A DNA stretch of 64,000 nucleotides from Actinokineospora spheciospongiae (GTDB lineage Bacteria > Actinomycetota > Actinomycetes > Mycobacteriales > Pseudonocardiaceae). Shown here piece by piece: positions 39,001 through 54,116 of the stretch (position 1 is the stretch's first letter; every line of letters starts with the position of its first letter). The notes under the pieces were generated by a model. That model had not been told where the DNA came from. It saw only the letters and a program-made list of their open reading frames with translations, and searched no databases. The DNA is taken from assembly GCF_000564855.1 (NCBI RefSeq), contig NZ_AYXG01000087.1, positions 36,258 to 100,257 on the forward strand, written 5' to 3'. The translations under genes and the position numbers were made by a program.

Positions 39001-42000
39001 GGTCGCTGCGGTCGGGTGGGGCTGTCGCGCTGGAGGCGCTCGAGTCGGTCGTCCCGCTGCTGGCCGCGCAGGCCGGGGCCACGCCGGACGCGGTCGCGCT
39101 GGTCTCCGGGGAGCGGCGGGTGACCTTCGGCGAACTGGCGGCGCGGGTGTCGCGGGTCGCGGCCGGGCTGCGGGCGCGGGGTGTGGTGGCCGAGGCGCCG
39201 GTGGCGGTGTCGCTGCCGCGCTCGGCGGACGCGGTGGTGGCGCTGTTCGGCGTGCTGGCGGCGGGCGGGGTGTACGTCCCGGTCGACCCGGAGCACCCGG
39301 CGGAGCGGGTCGGGCAGATCCTCGCGGAGGTCCGGCCGGTGCTGAGGTTGTCCACAGGGGCGGACCTCGCCGACCTCGAACTGTCGGTGCCCTCGGGTAG
39401 CGTTGAAATCAGGGGTCCCCTTGGCGAGTTGATCATGGATTCGGCTCGGATCGGGGCTGGGGAAAGCGTTGTCGAGGCTGGCGAAAATGGTCGCTGGCCT
39501 GGGGAAGTCGCCGATGGTGCCCGGGGAGCTGCCAGCGGCGGAGGGGAAGCCGCCGGTGGGGTGAGCGGTGGTTGGGGGGCCGGGGTTCGGGGTGGGGACG
39601 CGGCGTACGTCGTCTACACGTCCGGGTCCACCGGGCGGGCCAAGGGGGTGGTGGTCGAGCACCGGGCGCTGGGGAACCTGTTCGCCGAGCACCGGGTGAA
39701 CCTGTTCGGGCCGGAGGAGGCGCGCCTCGGGCGGAAGGCGCGGGTGGCGCTGACCGCTTCGTTCTCCTTCGACGCGGCGTGGGACGCGTTGCTGTGGCTG
39801 GTGGCCGGGCACGAGGTGCACGTGCTCGACGACGCGACCCGGGCTGATCCGCGGGCGGTCGAGTACTACGCGCGGCTGGAGCAGGTCGACGTGCTGGACG
39901 TGACGCCGTCGTTCGCCGGGCGGATGGGTGGGTGGCCGGGGGTTCTCGTCCTGGGTGGGGAGGCGGTCGACCCGGTGCTGTGGGAGGCCGTGGCGCGCAG
40001 CGGGACGCGCGGGTACAACCTGTACGGGCCGACCGAGTGCACTGTGGACGCCTTGCGGGCGGCTGTCGACGGCACGCCGAACGTGGGTGTGCCGGTGGCG
40101 AACACCGGGGCGTACGTGCTCGACGCTGCTTTGCGGCTGGTGCCCGCCGGGGTGGTCGGGGAGTTGTACCTCGGCGGGGCGCAGGTGGCGCGGGGGTACG
40201 TGCGGCAGCCGGGGAGGACCGCCGAGCGGTTCGTGGCGAACCCGTTCGGGGCGGCGGGCAGCAGGCTCTACCGGACCGGTGACCTGGTGCGGCGGCGCCC
40301 GGACGGGGTGTTGGAGTTCGTCGGCCGGGCGGATGAGCAGGTGAAGATCCGGGGGTACCGGATCGAGCCGGGGGAGGTCGCGGCCGCGCTGCTGGACCTG
40401 CCCGGGGTGACCGAGGCCGTGGTGGTGGCGCGGGACAACGCGCTCGTCGCCTACGTCGTCGGGGCGGTGGAGGGGTTGCGGTCCCGGCTCGCCGAGCGGT
40501 TGCCGGACTACATGGTGCCCGCGCACTTCGTGCCGGTCGACGGCATCCCGTTGACCGGCAACGGGAAGGTCGACAAGGCGGCCCTCCCGGCGCCCGAGCG
40601 CGGGCAGCGCGAGGACCGGCCGCGGACCGCGACCGAGGACGTCCTCTGCGCCGTGTTCGCCGACGTCCTCGGCCTGGACCGGGTGGGGCCCGAGGAGGGG
40701 TTCTTCGAGCTGGGTGGCGACAGCATCGTGTCGATCCAGCTCGTCAGCCGGGCCCGGGCGGCCGGGTTGCTGGTGACCGCCAAGGACGTGTTCCGCCACC
40801 ACACCCCGGCCGCGCTCGCCGCCGTCGCGGTGCCGGTGGGGACCGAGGAGGGGGTCAGCGAACCGGAGGGCGCCGCGCTCGGATTGGTGCCGGAGACGCC
40901 GATCGTGGCGTGGCTTCGGGAGGTGGGTGGGCCGATCGGGCGGTTCAGCCAGTCGATGGTGCTGCGCGTTCCGCCGGGCAGTGCGCAGCGGTACGCGCAG
41001 GCGCTGCAAACCGTCCTCGACCGGCACGACGCGCTGCGCGCCCGGTTGCACCGGGGGGACACCTGGTCGTTGGAGGTCGGGCCGGTCGGGTCGGTGGCGG
41101 CGGTGACCTGCTTGCGGCGGGTCCCGCTGGACGGCGCCGAGGTGGCCGCCGAGGCCGAGCAGGCGCAGGCCGGGCTCGACCCCGACGCCGGGCGCATGGT
41201 GCGGGCGGTGTGGTTCGACGCGGGCGCCGAACCGGGGTTGCTGCTGCTCGTGGTGCACCACCTGGTGGTCGACGGGGTGTCGTGGCGGGTGATCACCGAC
41301 GACCTGCGGGCGGCGTGGGAGACCGGGGCCGCGACCACGGTCCCCGGCACGTCGCTGCGCGGGTGGGCGCGGCTGCTGGGTGAGCAGGCGACCCGGCCCG
41401 CCGCGCTGGCCGAGTTGGCCGTGTGGCGGGAGGTCGGGTCGCACGAACCCGGCCTGGCGCTGCGCCGCGCCCTCGACCCGGCCACCGACACCACCGCCAC
41501 CCTGCGCTCGCTCACCCGCACGCTGCCCGCCGAGCACACCGAGCCGCTGCTGAGCACGGTCCCGGCCCGCTTCCACGGCGGGGTCGACGACGTGCTCCTG
41601 GCCGGGCTGGCGCTCGCGGCGAAGGACGGGCTGCTGGTGGAGCTGGAGGGCCACGGACGGGAGACCGAGGTCGCGGAGGCGGCCGGGTTGCGGGCCGACC
41701 TGTCGACAACCGTCGGCTGGTTCACCTCCGCCTACCCGGTGCACCTCGCCCCCGCCTCCGACGCGGAGAAGGCGGTCAAGACGGTGAAGGAGCAGTTGCG
41801 CGCCCTGCCGCGCGACGGCATCGGCTTCGGCCTGCTGCGCCACCTCAACCCGTCGACCCGGGCGGAGTTGGCGCACGTCAAGCCGCTGGTGAGCTTCAAC
41901 TACCTGGGCCGGTTCAGCGGCGGCTGCGACGCGCTGTGGTCGGTGGCCGACGAGTCCACCGCCGTGCCGCTGGGTGCCGACGCGGACATGCCGGTCCCGC

Positions 42001-42240
42001 ACGCCCTGGACATCACCGCCGCCACCTGGGACCTGCCGACCGGGCCCGAGCTGACCGTCACCTGGTCCTGGCCCGACGGGGTGCTGGACGAGGCGGCGGT
42101 GACCGCGCTGGCCGACGGGTGGTTCGCCGGGCTGATCGCCATCACCCGCGCCGAGGCGGGCGGGCACACCCCCTCCGACCTGGACCTGGTCGACCTGAGC
42201 CAGGACGAGATCGACGAGTTCGAAGCCGAATGGAGCACCA

Positions 42241-42248
<8 letters not shown>
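30018..42248 (+). CDS. Trimodular NRPS: C-A(Ser)-T-E / C-A-T / C-A-T-E
   Basis: A 4076-residue cytosolic peptide synthetase, GTG start with GAGGAGGG upstream. Module 1: C (HHIAWDD at 161), A (YTSGSTG at 614, pocket DVWHLSLVDK by eye, the Ser code), T (Ser1000 in GGDS), E (HHLVVDG at 1185), so D-Ser. Module 2: C of the DCL type (HHLLMDG at 1710), A (2141, pocket about DSDDVGLVDK), T (Ser2511, GGHSLL). Module 3: C (2685), A (3200, pocket about DADDVGLVDK), T (Ser3569, GGDSI), E (3747). The Asp at the 278 position in modules 2 and 3 suggests a basic side chain (Orn derivative or Arg). C2 and A3 contain Gly/Ala-rich insertions, and codon 1988 is a TTA. Overlaps NRPS2 by eight bases. Substrates other than Ser are tentative. 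Confidence 0.95.
34641..34856 (+). repeat. In-frame low-complexity insertion in the C2 domain of NRPS1
   Basis: About 72 residues (1542-1613) rich in Gly, Ala, Asp, Arg and Pro separate [10 protein letters not shown] from [12 protein letters not shown]. The homologous C domain of NRPS2 joins these blocks with roughly 12 residues. The DNA has imperfect internal repeats (GGTGCGA-type units near 34681 and 34727). Confidence 0.75.
39397..39596 (+). repeat. In-frame G-rich insertion in the A3 domain of NRPS1
   Basis: Between [14 protein letters not shown] and [13 protein letters not shown] the A3 domain carries about 47 more residues than A2 of the same protein. The DNA is G-rich with unusual codon use (GTT, GAA, ATC-AGG, CTT, AAA) and contains GGGGCTGGGGA at 39453-39463. 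Ordered sequence blocks recur in the Cy-domain insertion of NRPS3. Confidence 0.7.
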
Positions 42249-48387
<6,139 letters not shown>

Positions 48388-48389
48388 CC

Positions 48390-48602
48390 ATGACGAACCC
48401 GTTCGAGGACAACGACGGCACGTACCTGGTGCTGGTCAACGCGGAGAACCAGCACTCGCTGTGGCCCGCGTTCGCCGACGTGCCCGCCGGGTGGACCGTC
48501 GCGCACGACAGCGACACCCGCGCCGGGTGCCTGGCCTACGTGGAGGAGCACTGGACCGACCTGCGCCCGGCGAGCCTGGTGCGCCAGACCACAGACCGGT
48601 GA
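48390..48602 (+). CDS. MbtH-like NRPS chaperone
   Basis: A 70-residue MbtH-family protein that binds adenylation domains and supports their folding and activity. The family pattern is complete: [33 protein letters not shown], with the conserved Trp residues, then [12 protein letters not shown]. It starts two bases after the NRPS2 stop, with GAGGAG inside the end of NRPS2, and closes the NRPS1-NRPS2 unit. Confidence 0.97.
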   Translation: MTNPFEDNDGTYLVLVNAENQHSLWPAFADVPAGWTVAHDSDTRAGCLAYVEEHWTDLRPASLVRQTTDR

Positions 48603-48630
48603 TCGCGGGGGACTCCCCCTGGGCAACTGT

Positions 48631-48649
48631 TTAGGTTAGCCTCGCCTAC
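48631..48649 (+). promoter_or_regulatory. Iron box upstream of the ornithine monooxygenase operon
   Basis: TTAGGTTAGCCTCGCCTAC matches the iron-box consensus at 15 of 19 positions by eye and is the best left half-site in the window. It separates the NRPS1-NRPS2-MbtH unit from the monooxygenase-SIP-NRPS3-thioesterase unit. Confidence 0.82.
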
Positions 48650-48680
48650 GTTGGGCAGCGTCGGCCAGAAGGGAACGGTT

Positions 48681-49994
48681 GTGAGCAGCGAGGTGTACGA
48701 CCTGGTGGGAATCGGGTTCGGGCCGTCGAACCTGGCCCTGGCGATCGCTGTCGACGAGCACAACCGGTGCAACCCGGGGGAGGCGCTGCGCACGGTGTTC
48801 CTGGAGAAGCAGGCCGACTTCGGCTGGCACCGGGGGATGCTGATCGGCGACGCCACCATGCAGGTGTCGTTCCTCAAGGACCTGGTCACCATGCGCGACC
48901 CGGCCAGCGACTTCAGCTTCCTGTGCTACCTGCGCGACCGCGGGCGGCTGGTGGACTTCATCAACCACAAGACGATGTTCCCGCTGCGCACCGAGTTCCA
49001 CGACTACTTCGAGTGGTGCGCCGCCCGCGTCGCCGACCAGGTCGCCTACGGCCGCGAGGTCGTCTCGGTCCGCCCGGTCGAGGTCGACGGCGAGGTCGCG
49101 TACTTCGACGTGGTGGCCCGCGACGGCGACAACGCCGTCACCTACCGGGCGCGCGACATCGTCGTCGCCACCGGGCTGCGCCCGCGGCTGCCCGTGGACG
49201 CCATCCCGTCCGAGCGGGTGTGGCACAACATCGAGCTGATGCACCGGGCCACCGCGCTCGCCGAGTCCGCGCCCAAGCGGGTCCTGGTCGTCGGCGCGGG
49301 CCAGAGCGCGGCGGAAACGGTGGCGGAACTGCACTCCACGCTGCCGGGCACGACCGTCACGGCCGTCTTCGCCCGCTACGGCTACGCCCCCGCCGACGAC
49401 AGCCCCTTCGCCAACCGCATCTTCGACCCGGAGGCGGTCGACCACTTCTACACCGCCTCCGACGACGTCAAGCGGATGCTGCTCGACTACTCGCGCAACA
49501 CCAACTACTCCGTCGTCGACATGGACCTCATCGAGGAGCTGTACCGGCGGGAGTACCGCGAACGGGTCAGCGGCAAGAAGCGCCTCGACATCCGCAACGC
49601 CTCCCGCGTCACCTACGCCCGCGAAACCGACGACGCCGTGTACGCCACGGTGGAATTCCTCCCCACCGGCGAGACCGAGGTCCTGGAGTGCGACGCCGTC
49701 GTCTACGCCACCGGCTTCCTCCCCGGTGACGTGTTCGACCTGCTCGGCCGCGCCTCGACGGTGTGCACCCGCACCCCGGAGGGCAAGGCCGTGCTGGGCC
49801 GCGACTACCGGCTGGAGACCGCGCCCGGCGTCACCGCGGGCATCTACGTGCAGGGCGGTTCCGAGCACGCGCACGGCATCACGGTGACGCTGCTGTCGAA
49901 CACGGCGGTCCGCGCGGGCGAGATCCTGGCGTCGCTGCTGCGCCCGGCCGAGGAGCGGGTCGCCGAACCCCTCCTGGTGGAGGTCGCGCTGTGA
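48681..49994 (+). CDS. L-ornithine N5-monooxygenase (PvdA/SidA/CchB-like)
   Basis: FAD- and NADPH-dependent N-hydroxylating enzyme that makes N5-hydroxyornithine, the hydroxamate precursor. The 437-residue protein has the FAD site GIGFGPSNLALA (near residue 11), the substrate-side stretch MQVSFLKDLVTMRDPASDFSF (written in part; conserved Lys and Pro), the NADPH site VVGAGQSAAETV and the ATGF motif near the C-terminus. GTG 48681 is preferred to ATG 48651 because the latter directly abuts the iron box and AAGGGA lies six bases before the GTG. First gene of its operon; overlaps the SIP gene by four bases. Confidence 0.94.
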   Translation: MSSEVYDLVGIGFGPSNLALAIAVDEHNRCNPGEALRTVFLEKQADFGWHRGMLIGDATMQVSFLKDLVTMRDPASDFSFLCYLRDRGRLVDFINHKTMFPLRTEFHDYFEWCAARVADQVAYGREVVSVRPVEVDGEVAYFDVVARDGDNAVTYRARDIVVATGLRPRLPVDAIPSERVWHNIELMHRATALAESAPKRVLVVGAGQSAAETVAELHSTLPGTTVTAVFARYGYAPADDSPFANRIFDPEAVDHFYTASDDVKRMLLDYSRNTNYSVVDMDLIEELYRREYRERVSGKKRLDIRNASRVTYARETDDAVYATVEFLPTGETEVLECDAVVYATGFLPGDVFDLLGRASTVCTRTPEGKAVLGRDYRLETAPGVTAGIYVQGGSEHAHGITVTLLSNTAVRAGEILASLLRPAEERVAEPLLVEVAL

Positions 49995-50788
49995 CCGCGA
50001 TCCTGCGCCCGCCGCTGGCGATCACCTCGGCGGAGGTGGTGTCCGTCGCCGACCTGACCCCGAGGATGCGCCGCATCACCCTGGGCGGCCCGGGCCTCGA
50101 CGGCTTCGCGGGCGACCACCCGGCGGACGCGATCAAGCTCCTGCTGCCGCCCGGCGGCGTCGGCGCCCCACCGGTCGCCTCCTGGGGTGCCGACGGGCTC
50201 ACCCTGGCCGACCCGGCGGCGGAGTTCGAGCTGCGCACCTACACCGTGCGCCGGTTCGCCGCGGGCCTGCTCGACGTCGACGCCGTGCTGCACGGCCACG
50301 GCCCCGGCACGAGCTGGGCGCGCTCAGCGGCGGTCGGCGACCCGGTCACCTTCCTGGGCCCCCGCCGCGACTTCCCCGACGACTTGGCCGAGTCCGCCCC
50401 GGAGCTGCTGCTGGTGGTGGGCGACGAGACCGCCATCCCGGCCGCCGCGGGCATCGCCGAAGCGCTCCCCGAGGGCGGGCGCGCGGTGTTCCTGCTGGAG
50501 GTCGACGACGCCGCCGACGAACTGGCCCTGACCTCCCGGGGCTCGCTGTCGGTCACCTGGCTGCACCGCGGCGGCGGTCAATCGCTGGCCGACGCGGTCC
50601 GCGCCGTGGCGCTGCCGCCGGGCCGCACCCGCGCCTGGGTCGCGGCGGAGAGCGGTGTCGCCGTGGGACTGCGCCGGGTGCTGCGCCGCGAACTGGGCCT
50701 CGCCCGGGGCGACGTCACCGCCTTCGGCTACTGGCAGCGCGACCGAGTCGCCGACGACATGGACGACGTGCCCGAGGAGCCGAGTTGA
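49991..50788 (+). CDS. Siderophore-interacting protein (FAD-binding ferric-siderophore reductase)
   Basis: Reduces Fe(III)-siderophore after import to release iron. The 265-residue protein has RMRRITLGGPGLDGF, the flavin-binding ELRTYTVRRF (R-x-Y-T motif), HGHGPGTSWARSAAVGDPVTFLGPRRDF, LLVVGDETAIPAAAGIAEAL and the SIP C-terminal domain with GVAVGLRRVLRRELGL and GYWQRDR. GTG start in GTGA overlap with the monooxygenase; its own stop overlaps the TTG of NRPS3. Membership of the biosynthetic operon ties iron release to synthesis. Confidence 0.93.
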   Translation: MTAILRPPLAITSAEVVSVADLTPRMRRITLGGPGLDGFAGDHPADAIKLLLPPGGVGAPPVASWGADGLTLADPAAEFELRTYTVRRFAAGLLDVDAVLHGHGPGTSWARSAAVGDPVTFLGPRRDFPDDLAESAPELLLVVGDETAIPAAAGIAEALPEGGRAVFLLEVDDAADELALTSRGSLSVTWLHRGGGQSLADAVRAVALPPGRTRAWVAAESGVAVGLRRVLRRELGLARGDVTAFGYWQRDRVADDMDDVPEEPS

Positions 50789-53700
50789 TCCCGCCCCACC
50801 CGGCCGCCACCCCCGACCCGGCCAACCGCCACAGCCCGTTCCCGCTCAACGACCAGCAGCAGGCGTACCTGCTCGGCCGCACCGGCGTGTTCGAATTGGG
50901 CAACGTCTCCACGCACGCGTACTACGAGTACGAGGGCCACCTCGACCCGGCGCGGTTCACCGCCGCCTGGCGCCGCGCCATCGCCCGCCACGACGTCCTG
51001 CGCACGGTCATGCTCCCCGACACCAACCAGCAACAGGTCCTCGCGGACCCGGGCGAGTTCACCCCGGTCCTGCGCGACCTGCGCGGCACCGACCCGCAGC
51101 CCACCCTCACCGAGATCCGCGACCGCCTCTCCCACGAGGTCCGCCCCGCCGACCAGTGGCCCCTCTACGCGGTGGAGATCTCCCTCCTCGACGCCCCCAC
51201 CGCCCAGACTTCACCCGACTCAGCGATCCCGGACGCCCCGAGTTGTCCACAGGCAAGATCCACACCGCCCACGAACCCCGTTCCCGCAGGTAGAATGGCC
51301 TCAGGGACGGCAATCCCCTCGGGAGGGTGGGGGCTGGGGATGGAACGCGCGCGCGAGGAATTCTGCCGCGTGCACGTCAGCTTCGACGCCCTGGTGCTGG
51401 ACTACCTGAGCTGGCAGCTACTCATCGCCGACCTCACCCGCTTCTACGCCGACCCCGACCTCGACGTGCCGCCGCCGGGCATCGGCTTCCGCGAGTACGT
51501 GCTGGCCGAGGCCGAACTCGCGGGCACCGACCGCTACCGCCGGGCGGCGGACTACTGGCGGGCGCGCATCCCCGAGCTGCCGCCCGCGCCCCGCCTGCCC
51601 ACCGCCGTCGACCCCGCGACGGTCCGGCACCCGCGCTGGTCCAGCCGCCTGGACACCCTGCCCGCCGACGACTGGGCGGCGGTGAAGCTCACCGCGGCGA
51701 AGGCCGGGCTGACCCCGACCGTGCTGTGCCTGGCCGTGTTCACCGAGGTGTTGACCGCGTGGAGCGAGTCCGCGCGGTTCTCGGTCAACGTGCCGAGGAT
51801 GAACCGGTTCCCGCTGCACCCCGACGTCAACGGGCTGCTGGGTGAGTTCGCCTCGTTCTCCCTGCTGGCGGTGGACAACCGCGAACCGGCGCCGTTCGTC
51901 GAGCGGGCGAAGGCGTTGCAGAAGTCGTTCTGGGCGGACCTGTCGCACCAGGAGTTCTCCGGGGTGCGGGTGTTGCGCGAGCTGGTGAAGGCCGGTGGTG
52001 GGACTCGCGGCGCGGTGATGCCGGTGGTGCTGACCTCGACGATCGGGTTCACGGCGGGGGAGAACCCGCTGCTCGGTGAGCGGCTGCCACGGGTGTTCGC
52101 CATCTCGCAGACCCCGCAGGTGTACCTGGACGTGCAGATCGAGGAAACACCCGCCGGGCTCGTCTACAACTTCGACTCCGTCGACGGGGTGTTCCCGGGC
52201 GGACTGGTCGGCGAGCTGTTCGCCGCCTTCGGCGCGGTGCTCGCCCGGCTGGTCGACCCCGCCGCCTGGTCCACCGTGGACTTCGGGTTGGCCGGGCCGA
52301 GCCGGGTCGACGGGCCGGTGCGCGACATCCCGGAGGAGCTGGTGCAGGACGCGTTCCTGCGCCGGGTCGCCGAGCACCCGGACAAGGTCGCCGTCCGCTG
52401 CGGCGAGACCGCGCTGACCTACGCCGAGCTGCACGAGAAGGCGCGGCGGATCGCGTCCTGGCTGCGGGTGCGCGACGTCGACGGGCCGGTGGCGATCGTG
52501 CTCGACAAGGGCTGGGAGCAGGTCGCCGCCGCGTACGGGGTGCTGCTCGCCGGGTCGCCCTACCTGCCGATCGACGCCGCCGCGCCCCAGGCCCGCACCG
52601 CGGCGATCACCGCGCAGGCGGGCGTGTCCGTGGTGCTCGACCGGGCCGCCGTGGCCGTCGCGTTCGCCGAGGACGTGGTGGACTTCCCCGCCTCCCGGCA
52701 GACCCCCGACGACCTCGCCTACGTGCTGTTCACCTCCGGCTCCACCGGCACCCCCAAGGGCGCCATGATCGGCCACCGCGGCATGGTGAACGCCTTGGGC
52801 GCCACCGTCGAGGAGTTCGGCGTCGGCCCGGACGACGTGGCCCTGGCCGTCACCGCGCTGCACCACGACATGTCCACCTTCGACCTGTTCGGCGTGCTCG
52901 GCGCGGGCGGCACCCTGGTCGTGCCGACCGCCGACCGCGACGCCGAGCACTGGGCGGGCCTGGTGCGCGAGCACGGCGTGACCGTGTGGAACTCCGTCCC
53001 GGCCATGGCGGAGATGCTGCTGGAGGTCACCACCCCGCGGCTGCGGCTGGTGTTCCTCGGCGGCGACTGGGTCCCCCCGCGCGTGGTAGCCCGGCTGGGC
53101 GAGGCCACCGTGGTCTCCGTCGGCGGCCCCACCGAGACCACGCTGTGGAACATCTGGCACCGGGTGAGCGCCGCCGACCTCGCCTGCCCGACCATCCCGT
53201 ACGGGCGGCCGATCGCGAACACGGCGTACCGGGTGCTCGACGAGCGCGGGTTCGACCGGCCGGTGGGCGTCGCCGGTGAGCTGCACTGCGCAGGACCCGG
53301 GGTGGCCCACGGGTACTGGGGCGACCCGGAGCGGACCGCCCGCTCCTTCGTCGAGGTCGACGGCGAGCGGTGGTACCGCACCGGCGACCTGGGCAGGCTG
53401 CGCGCCGACGGGGTGCTGGAGTTCGTGGGCCGGGCCGACGCGCAGTTGAAGGTGCGCGGGATGCGGATCGAACCCGGCGAGGTCGAGTCCGTGCTCGCCG
53501 CCGTGCCCGGGGTGCGGTCCGCGGTCGTCGTCGGGGTGCCGAACGAGTCCGGCCCCGGCCACCGCGCCCTCGCCGGGTACGTCACCGGCGCCGTCGACCC
53601 CGAGGCGGTGCGGGCCGCGGCGCGGTCGGCGCTGCCCGAGCACATGGTGCCCGCGACCGTCGCCGTGCTGCCCGAGCTGCCGCTGACCGGCAACGGCAAG

Positions 53701-54075
53701 GTCGACCGCGCGGCGCTCACCGCCGCCGTCCCGGCCGCCGCCGAGCACGTCGAACCCGAGGGCGCCCTGGCCACGACGATCGCCGACACCTGGGCCGACG
53801 TCCTCGGCCTCGACCGGGTCAGCGCCACCGCCGACTTCTTCGCCCTCGGCGGCGACTCGCTGCTGGCCACCCGGGTCCTCGCCGAACTGCGCGAAGCCCT
53901 CGACACCCCGGACCTGCCGCTGATGGCGCTGTTCGGCACCGGCACCGTCGCGGGCATGGCCGAGGCGCTGCTGGCCGCCGAGGCGGAACCGGGCAGGCTC
54001 CGCCGCGTCGCCGAGCTGTACCAGGAGGTCATGTCCCTCAGCGACGACGAGGTGGCCGCGGAGCTGACCCCGTGA
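50785..54075 (+). CDS. Starter NRPS: Cy-A-T, forms the aryl-oxazoline (or thiazoline) unit
   Basis: A 1096-residue synthetase with a TTG start overlapping the SIP stop (TTGA) and GAGGAG upstream. The first domain is a heterocyclisation domain with the DxxxxDxxS motif DALVLDYLS at residues 201-209. The adenylation domain (FTSGSTG at 649) has HHDMSTFDLFG and GGPTETTLWN; the pocket reads about DMFNFGVLWK, in the Cys/Ser/Thr class found in Cy modules. T domain Ser1025 (GGDSLL). No E, TE or N-methyltransferase domain is present. It should condense carrier-bound salicylate with Ser (or Thr/Cys) and cyclise it. An unusual 45-50-residue insertion sits just before the cyclisation motif. Gene order is inverted relative to its place in the assembly line. 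Confidence 0.93.
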   Translation: MIPPHPAATPDPANRHSPFPLNDQQQAYLLGRTGVFELGNVSTHAYYEYEGHLDPARFTAAWRRAIARHDVLRTVMLPDTNQQQVLADPGEFTPVLRDLRGTDPQPTLTEIRDRLSHEVRPADQWPLYAVEISLLDAPTAQTSPDSAIPDAPSCPQARSTPPTNPVPAGRMASGTAIPSGGWGLGMERAREEFCRVHVSFDALVLDYLSWQLLIADLTRFYADPDLDVPPPGIGFREYVLAEAELAGTDRYRRAADYWRARIPELPPAPRLPTAVDPATVRHPRWSSRLDTLPADDWAAVKLTAAKAGLTPTVLCLAVFTEVLTAWSESARFSVNVPRMNRFPLHPDVNGLLGEFASFSLLAVDNREPAPFVERAKALQKSFWADLSHQEFSGVRVLRELVKAGGGTRGAVMPVVLTSTIGFTAGENPLLGERLPRVFAISQTPQVYLDVQIEETPAGLVYNFDSVDGVFPGGLVGELFAAFGAVLARLVDPAAWSTVDFGLAGPSRVDGPVRDIPEELVQDAFLRRVAEHPDKVAVRCGETALTYAELHEKARRIASWLRVRDVDGPVAIVLDKGWEQVAAAYGVLLAGSPYLPIDAAAPQARTAAITAQAGVSVVLDRAAVAVAFAEDVVDFPASRQTPDDLAYVLFTSGSTGTPKGAMIGHRGMVNALGATVEEFGVGPDDVALAVTALHHDMSTFDLFGVLGAGGTLVVPTADRDAEHWAGLVREHGVTVWNSVPAMAEMLLEVTTPRLRLVFLGGDWVPPRVVARLGEATVVSVGGPTETTLWNIWHRVSAADLACPTIPYGRPIANTAYRVLDERGFDRPVGVAGELHCAGPGVAHGYWGDPERTARSFVEVDGERWYRTGDLGRLRADGVLEFVGRADAQLKVRGMRIEPGEVESVLAAVPGVRSAVVVGVPNESGPGHRALAGYVTGAVDPEAVRAAARSALPEHMVPATVAVLPELPLTGNGKVDRAALTAAVPAAAEHVEPEGALATTIADTWADVLGLDRVSATADFFALGGDSLLATRVLAELREALDTPDLPLMALFGTGTVAGMAEALLAAEAEPGRLRRVAELYQEVMSLSDDEVAAELTP
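51211..51345 (+). repeat. In-frame non-coding-like insertion in the Cy domain of NRPS3
   Basis: About 45 residues rich in Pro, Ser, Ala and Gly are inserted between EISLLDAP and FCRVHVSFDAL, right before the catalytic motif. The DNA carries TTGTCCACA (51243), a TAGAAT hexamer (51291) and GGGGCTGGGGA (51330-51340), and looks more like intergenic than coding DNA. It shares ordered blocks with the A3 insertion of NRPS1. Confidence 0.7.
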
Positions 54076-54116
54076 CCCCGGCTACCGTTGGCGTTCCGCC
54101 GAGGAGGGGACTGGAC

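Noticed and set aside
39348..39356. TTGTCCACA matches to the actinobacterial DnaA box (39348, 51243, and reverse at 26405)
   Set aside because: Three scattered single sites, two within coding sequence; no cluster as in an origin. The 39348 site also encodes a natural LST in the A domain.
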